Shown: piece by piece, positions 14,690 through 17,766 of the stretch
Layout: the number at the start of each line of letters is the position of its first letter
Position numbering within the stretch: position 1 is the first letter of the stretch
NCBI GenBank assembly: GCA_046719185.1
Contig: JBDNDK010000030.1
Location: forward strand, 1-17,766
Length of the DNA stretch: 17,766 nucleotides
Source of the DNA: JBDNDK01 sp046719185
GTDB lineage: Bacteria > Armatimonadota > UBA5829
Reading direction: 5' to 3'
Position numbers and translations under genes: made by a program
The notes under the pieces: generated by a model
The model's database searches: none
Told to the model about the DNA's origin: nothing
Seen by the model: the letters and a program-made list of their open reading frames with translations, nothing else

Positions 14690-15535
14690 ATGGCTAACAT
14701 CAATTATGAAGATATCATCAAACCTCCAGGCAGGTTCGTATCAATAAACTGGAAAGAGCTATGGCACTACAGAGACCTTTTTTTAGTTCTTACTTGGAGA
14801 GATATTGCTGTTAGATACAAACAAACTGTATTAGGTGTTCTATGGGCAATATTTCAGCCATTGATAACAATGGTTATATTCTCTTTTATTTTCAATCGAA
14901 TGGCTGGAATAGAAAGTGGAGACAATACTCCCTACCCTATATTTCTTTATACTGGTCAATTATTTTGGTTGTATTATTCCAATACTCTAAATCTTGCGGC
15001 AAACTCAATGGTTATGAATGCTGCCTTAGTGCAAAAAATATATTTCCCAAGACTAATCATTCCTGCTACCTCTGTCATCACTGGGCTAGTTGATCTAGCC
15101 ATTGCATCTGTCATACTTGCTGGAATGATGATATATTATGGCTTTGTTCCAAGCTTCATAGGTATTCTAATCCTGCCTGTGTTATTGATTTCTACAGTAC
15201 TTACATCTATGGGCATTGGTTTGTATATGGCATCTCTAAATATAAAATATAGAGATGTAAGACATGCATTGCCATTTTTAATTCAATCTATGATGTATGT
15301 AACACCTGTTATCTATCCAGTAAAAATGCTTGATGGTCATCCTGTTATAAAAACTCTTATGATATGGTTAAATCCAATCTCAGGCATTATTACTAATGCA
15401 AGAGCTGGTATTATAGGTAATAGCCCTATAGATTGGAATATGCTTGTAATTTCCCTTTTTATGAGTATAGTATATTTTATATTAGGTCTATACTACTTTA
15501 GAAACACAGAAAGATATTTTGCGGATATAGTATAA
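14690..15535 (+). CDS. wzm: Polysaccharide ABC-2 transporter permease (Wzm)
   Basis: 281-residue integral membrane permease of the ABC-2 O-antigen/teichoic-acid export family. The cytoplasmic N-terminal part has LVLTWRDIAVRYKQTVLGVLWAIFQPL (32-58), the conserved coupling segment entering the first membrane helix. Further hydrophobic segments lie at about 58-70, 83-104, 120-150, 155-182, 195-212 and 250-270, consistent with six helices; LNIKYRDVRHALPFLIQ is the conserved late cytoplasmic loop. It would form the channel that flips the lipid-linked polysaccharide across the inner membrane with its ATPase partner. Its stop TAA shares a base with the next ATG (TAATG). It has its own promoter candidate and a good GGGGA ribosome site. 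Confidence 0.93.
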   Translation: MANINYEDIIKPPGRFVSINWKELWHYRDLFLVLTWRDIAVRYKQTVLGVLWAIFQPLITMVIFSFIFNRMAGIESGDNTPYPIFLYTGQLFWLYYSNTLNLAANSMVMNAALVQKIYFPRLIIPATSVITGLVDLAIASVILAGMMIYYGFVPSFIGILILPVLLISTVLTSMGIGLYMASLNIKYRDVRHALPFLIQSMMYVTPVIYPVKMLDGHPVIKTLMIWLNPISGIITNARAGIIGNSPIDWNMLVISLFMSIVYFILGLYYFRNTERYFADIV

Positions 15536-16788
15536 TGTCAAAACCAATTATTGAGATACAAAATATAAGTAAAAAATACAGGCTGGGAGTTGAGAAAGAA
15601 AAATATCTCAGTTTAAGAGATGAAATTATGAAATTTGTTTCATCCGCCACCAGAAAAAAAAGATTTGAGCTTAGTCAATTCTGGGCACTTAAAGACATCA
15701 GTTTTGATGTGCAAAATGGTGAAGCAATAGGAATAATTGGGAAAAACGGTGCTGGCAAAAGCACTATGCTTAAAGTATTATCCAAGATCACTCCTCCCAC
15801 AACGGGGCAAATCATAAAAAGAGGCAGAGTTGCAAGCCTTTTAGAAGTAGGAACTGGTTTCCATCCAGAACTCACTGGTAGAGAAAATATATATCTCAAT
15901 GGTGCCATCCTTGGTATGACAAGAAAAGAAATAGCAAGAAAGTTTGATGATATAGTAGATTTTTCAGAAATATCCAAGTTTTTAGACACTCCAGTAAAAA
16001 GATACTCTAGTGGTATGTATGTAAGACTTGCTTTTGCTGTTGCAGCTCATCTTGAACCAGAAATTTTAGTTGTAGATGAAGTCTTGGCTGTTGGTGATGT
16101 TGAATTTCAAAAGAAATGTCTAGGCAAAATGAATGATGTAGCAAAAGGTGGTAGAACAGTTCTGTTTGTAAGTCATAATCTCTCTGCAGTAAGCCAACTA
16201 TGCACCAGAGGCATTGTACTTGAAAAAGGTCAAATAAAATTTGATGGTAAGGTTGATGAAGCACTCACACATTACACGCAAGGTGGAGCTAAACAAGGTG
16301 GAGAAAGAGTGTTTCTTGAGAGCAATACTCAATCACCATCAGATAAAAAAGCGGTCATAAAAAGAGTCTATCTCACAGGTAGAAATGGATTGATCACAGA
16401 TACCTTTTTCATTGGTGAAAGCCAAACAATCAATATTGAAGTTGAATTCAAAGAAGAAATTGATGAATTTCAACTGTCCTTTATAATAAGCACTTCTTTA
16501 GGCTCAGCTATATATCATTGTGTTTCAAGAGATGTTGATGGCACTTTATTCAAAAATGGCAAAGGCATTATGACAATAATTGCGACTTTTGATAAACTAA
16601 AACTATATCCCGGTAAATATATAATTGATGAGATTTGGCTTGCCTCAAAAAACTCAACATTAGATTGTATAAATAATTGCATAGATTTTATTGTTCCTGA
16701 TTCTGGACCCCATCTATATAGGTCATTAGGTTCCAATAAAGCGATCATACATGAAGTTCCAAATTGGTCAATTTCTAAAATAGATTGA
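15535..16788 (+). CDS. wzt: Polysaccharide ABC transporter ATP-binding protein (Wzt) with C-terminal domain
   Basis: 417-residue ATPase. The nucleotide-binding domain (about 1-245) has Walker A GKNGAGKST (69-77), the Q-loop region around EVGTGFHPELTGRENIYLNG, signature YSSGM (157-161), Walker B ILVVDE (177-182) and H-loop His214, in the arrangement of KpsT/TagH/Wzt exporters. Residues about 260-417 form an extra, beta-rich C-terminal domain. In Wzt of E. coli O8/O9a, such a domain is known to bind the modified non-reducing end of the finished O-antigen. Plain KpsT-type ATPases stop near residue 220-250, so the extra domain argues for recognition of a specific, possibly capped, glycan. The start shares a base with the wzm stop. 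Confidence 0.93.
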   Translation: MSKPIIEIQNISKKYRLGVEKEKYLSLRDEIMKFVSSATRKKRFELSQFWALKDISFDVQNGEAIGIIGKNGAGKSTMLKVLSKITPPTTGQIIKRGRVASLLEVGTGFHPELTGRENIYLNGAILGMTRKEIARKFDDIVDFSEISKFLDTPVKRYSSGMYVRLAFAVAAHLEPEILVVDEVLAVGDVEFQKKCLGKMNDVAKGGRTVLFVSHNLSAVSQLCTRGIVLEKGQIKFDGKVDEALTHYTQGGAKQGGERVFLESNTQSPSDKKAVIKRVYLTGRNGLITDTFFIGESQTINIEVEFKEEIDEFQLSFIISTSLGSAIYHCVSRDVDGTLFKNGKGIMTIIATFDKLKLYPGKYIIDEIWLASKNSTLDCINNCIDFIVPDSGPHLYRSLGSNKAIIHEVPNWSISKID

Positions 16789-16800
16789 TGAGAATTCAAA

Positions 16801-17664
16801 ATGAAAAACTTCCTAGAAAACTTTGCAATACTGGTTAATTCAACAGATTCTTTTGAAGATTGCTGGCAGCCATTTTTCAAACTATTTAATACATTTTGGC
16901 AAAATTGCGAAGTTCCAATATATCTTAACACAGAATCAAAGGAATTCTCATATCCTAATCTAAATATTATATGCACAAAAGTAGGCAATAACTATCGCAA
17001 AAAGGGAAGACCTCCATGGGGATGGTGCCTAATAGAATGTTTAAAAAGTATTGAGGAAGATTACATTCTATATTTGCAGGAAGACTATTTTGTATATGAT
17101 AATATAAACACAGAAATTCTCTATCAGCTAATTGACATCTTGAGCAATGTAAGCTGGTCACATCAAGACTGCTCTCATATAGGTCTCACACATTTTGGCA
17201 GCCATAGTCCATTCCATCTCACAGAATTTCCTATGCTTTGGGAAATAGATAGAAATGCAAATTACAGACTCAGTTTACAAGCTGGTCTTTGGAAAAAAGA
17301 AAGTTTGATCAAATATATAAATGAAAGAGACACAGGCTGGAATTTTGAAGAAATAGGATCAAAAAGATCAAGACAATACAAAGAAAGATTTCTCACTGTT
17401 AACAGACATATTTTTAATCCTAATAATGAACTAATAATCCCATATATTCACACAGGTATTATCAGAGGAAAATGGAATGAAGAAGCTGTTGTTGAATTGT
17501 TCAAACAACACAATATTGAAGTTGATTATTCCATCAGAGGCTTTTATGATAGCAGCTCTATTAGAAAACCACAGCTTTCATTTGTGCAGAGAAAAATAAG
17601 AAATTTAACATATAAAGTAAAAAGAGCACTAAATAAATCTATTGATAGCTTTAGGGATTATTAG
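16801..17664 (+). CDS. Glycosyltransferase-like protein of unassigned family
   Basis: 287-residue soluble-looking protein, downstream of the exporter by 12 bases. I do not recognise a named family with certainty. The first half has GT-A-like features: a beta-strand start (NFAILVNSTDSFEDCW, 7-22), alternating strands, and DYILYLQEDYFVYD (87-100), where the acidic pair after a hydrophobic strand sits where a DxD would. GRPPWGWCLIECL (69-81) precedes it. The C-terminal tail is very basic (KIRNLTYKVKRALNK), compatible with membrane-surface binding. It probably transfers a sugar to the same polysaccharide, but could modify it otherwise. Ribosome site is weak (TGAGAA just upstream); coupling to wzt is plausible. 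The stop overlaps a convergent gene by 4 bases. Confidence 0.6.
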   Translation: MKNFLENFAILVNSTDSFEDCWQPFFKLFNTFWQNCEVPIYLNTESKEFSYPNLNIICTKVGNNYRKKGRPPWGWCLIECLKSIEEDYILYLQEDYFVYDNINTEILYQLIDILSNVSWSHQDCSHIGLTHFGSHSPFHLTEFPMLWEIDRNANYRLSLQAGLWKKESLIKYINERDTGWNFEEIGSKRSRQYKERFLTVNRHIFNPNNELIIPYIHTGIIRGKWNEEAVVELFKQHNIEVDYSIRGFYDSSSIRKPQLSFVQRKIRNLTYKVKRALNKSIDSFRDY

Positions 17665-17766
17665 GTATATACAATTCTCTTTTCTTCAATTTCTTTTAAC
17701 TCATTGTTTTCCTTTGCTAGTTCTTGAAGTCTCATTCCAATAGCAAAAGTTGTAAACATTAGAAAA
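17661..17766 (-). CDS. C-terminal fragment of a minus-strand gene, possible small membrane protein
   Basis: Read on the minus strand from the window edge, one frame is open for 34 residues and ends in TAA at 17661-17663: a hydrophobic FLMFTTFAIGM followed by a charged, helical tail rich in Glu and Lys (LQELAKENNELKEIEEKR, then IVYT). A membrane helix leading into a short coiled-coil tail is the C-terminus expected of DUF2304-type proteins, which often accompany GT2 genes; that identity is a guess. It is convergent with the glycosyltransferase-like gene and overlaps its stop codon. It continues beyond the window. Confidence 0.5.
   Translation of the reverse strand, partial: FLMFTTFAIGMRLQELAKENNELKEIEEKRIVYT

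Noticed and set aside
16515..16988. 157-residue minus-strand ORF
   Set aside because: Antisense to the Wzt C-terminal domain and the next gene, both of which have coherent coding sequence; no recognisable motif or ribosome site.
1..17766. CRISPR, tRNA, rRNA, insertion sequence, phage or defence genes
   Set aside because: No spaced repeat array, tRNA-like cloverleaf, transposase or nuclease motif was found on either strand; genes account for nearly all of the window.

Overview
This window is the interior of a cell-surface polysaccharide locus (LPS O-antigen or capsule type) from an AT-rich bacterium. Arginine is written almost only as AGA. The wlb-type sugar genes, the GDP-fucose genes and a Wzm/Wzt exporter point to a Gram-negative envelope. 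I cannot fix the phylum. The one lineage hint is a palindromic intergenic element at 2810-2866, of a type I recall from several unrelated AT-rich groups.

Layout. (1) 2-4007, plus strand: a tightly packed wlbA/wbpA-like set (nucleotide-sugar 6-dehydrogenase cut by the window edge, Gfo/Idh/MocA 3-dehydrogenase, LbH N-acetyltransferase, DegT/DnrJ aminotransferase) expected to make UDP-2,3-diacetamido-2,3-dideoxy-glucuronic acid. (2) 4008-11753: seven glycosyltransferases or glycosyltransferase-like proteins of GT-A and GT-B fold. One of them (5925-6719) lies alone on the minus strand. (3) 11729-12616: a class I SAM methyltransferase. (4) 12630-14628: GDP-mannose 4,6-dehydratase and GDP-L-fucose synthase. 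(5) 14690-16788: an ABC-2 permease (Wzm) and an ATPase with a C-terminal extension (Wzt), behind their own good sigma70-like promoter. (6) 16801-17664: an eighth, unclassified glycosyltransferase-like protein. (7) 17661-17766: the C-terminal end of a minus-strand gene that runs out of the window.

How they fit together: UDP-GlcNAc3NAcA and GDP-L-fucose are made in the cytoplasm. The glycosyltransferases assemble a chain on a lipid carrier, the methyltransferase may modify it, and Wzm/Wzt exports it. The initiating phosphoglycosyltransferase, GDP-mannose synthesis genes and a WbpI-type 2-epimerase are not in view and must lie elsewhere if they are used.

The least ordinary feature is a pair of near-identical intergenic leaders (6767-6876 and 7943-8056) flanking one glycosyltransferase gene. 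Each carries a perfect TATAAT, a Shine-Dalgarno sequence and a 14-15 codon ORF whose products resemble each other. In the first copy the mini-ORF stop overlaps the TTG start of the downstream gene. This could be a translationally coupled leader, a recombination-prone gene cassette, or both. I saw no tRNA, rRNA, CRISPR array, transposase or phage gene.
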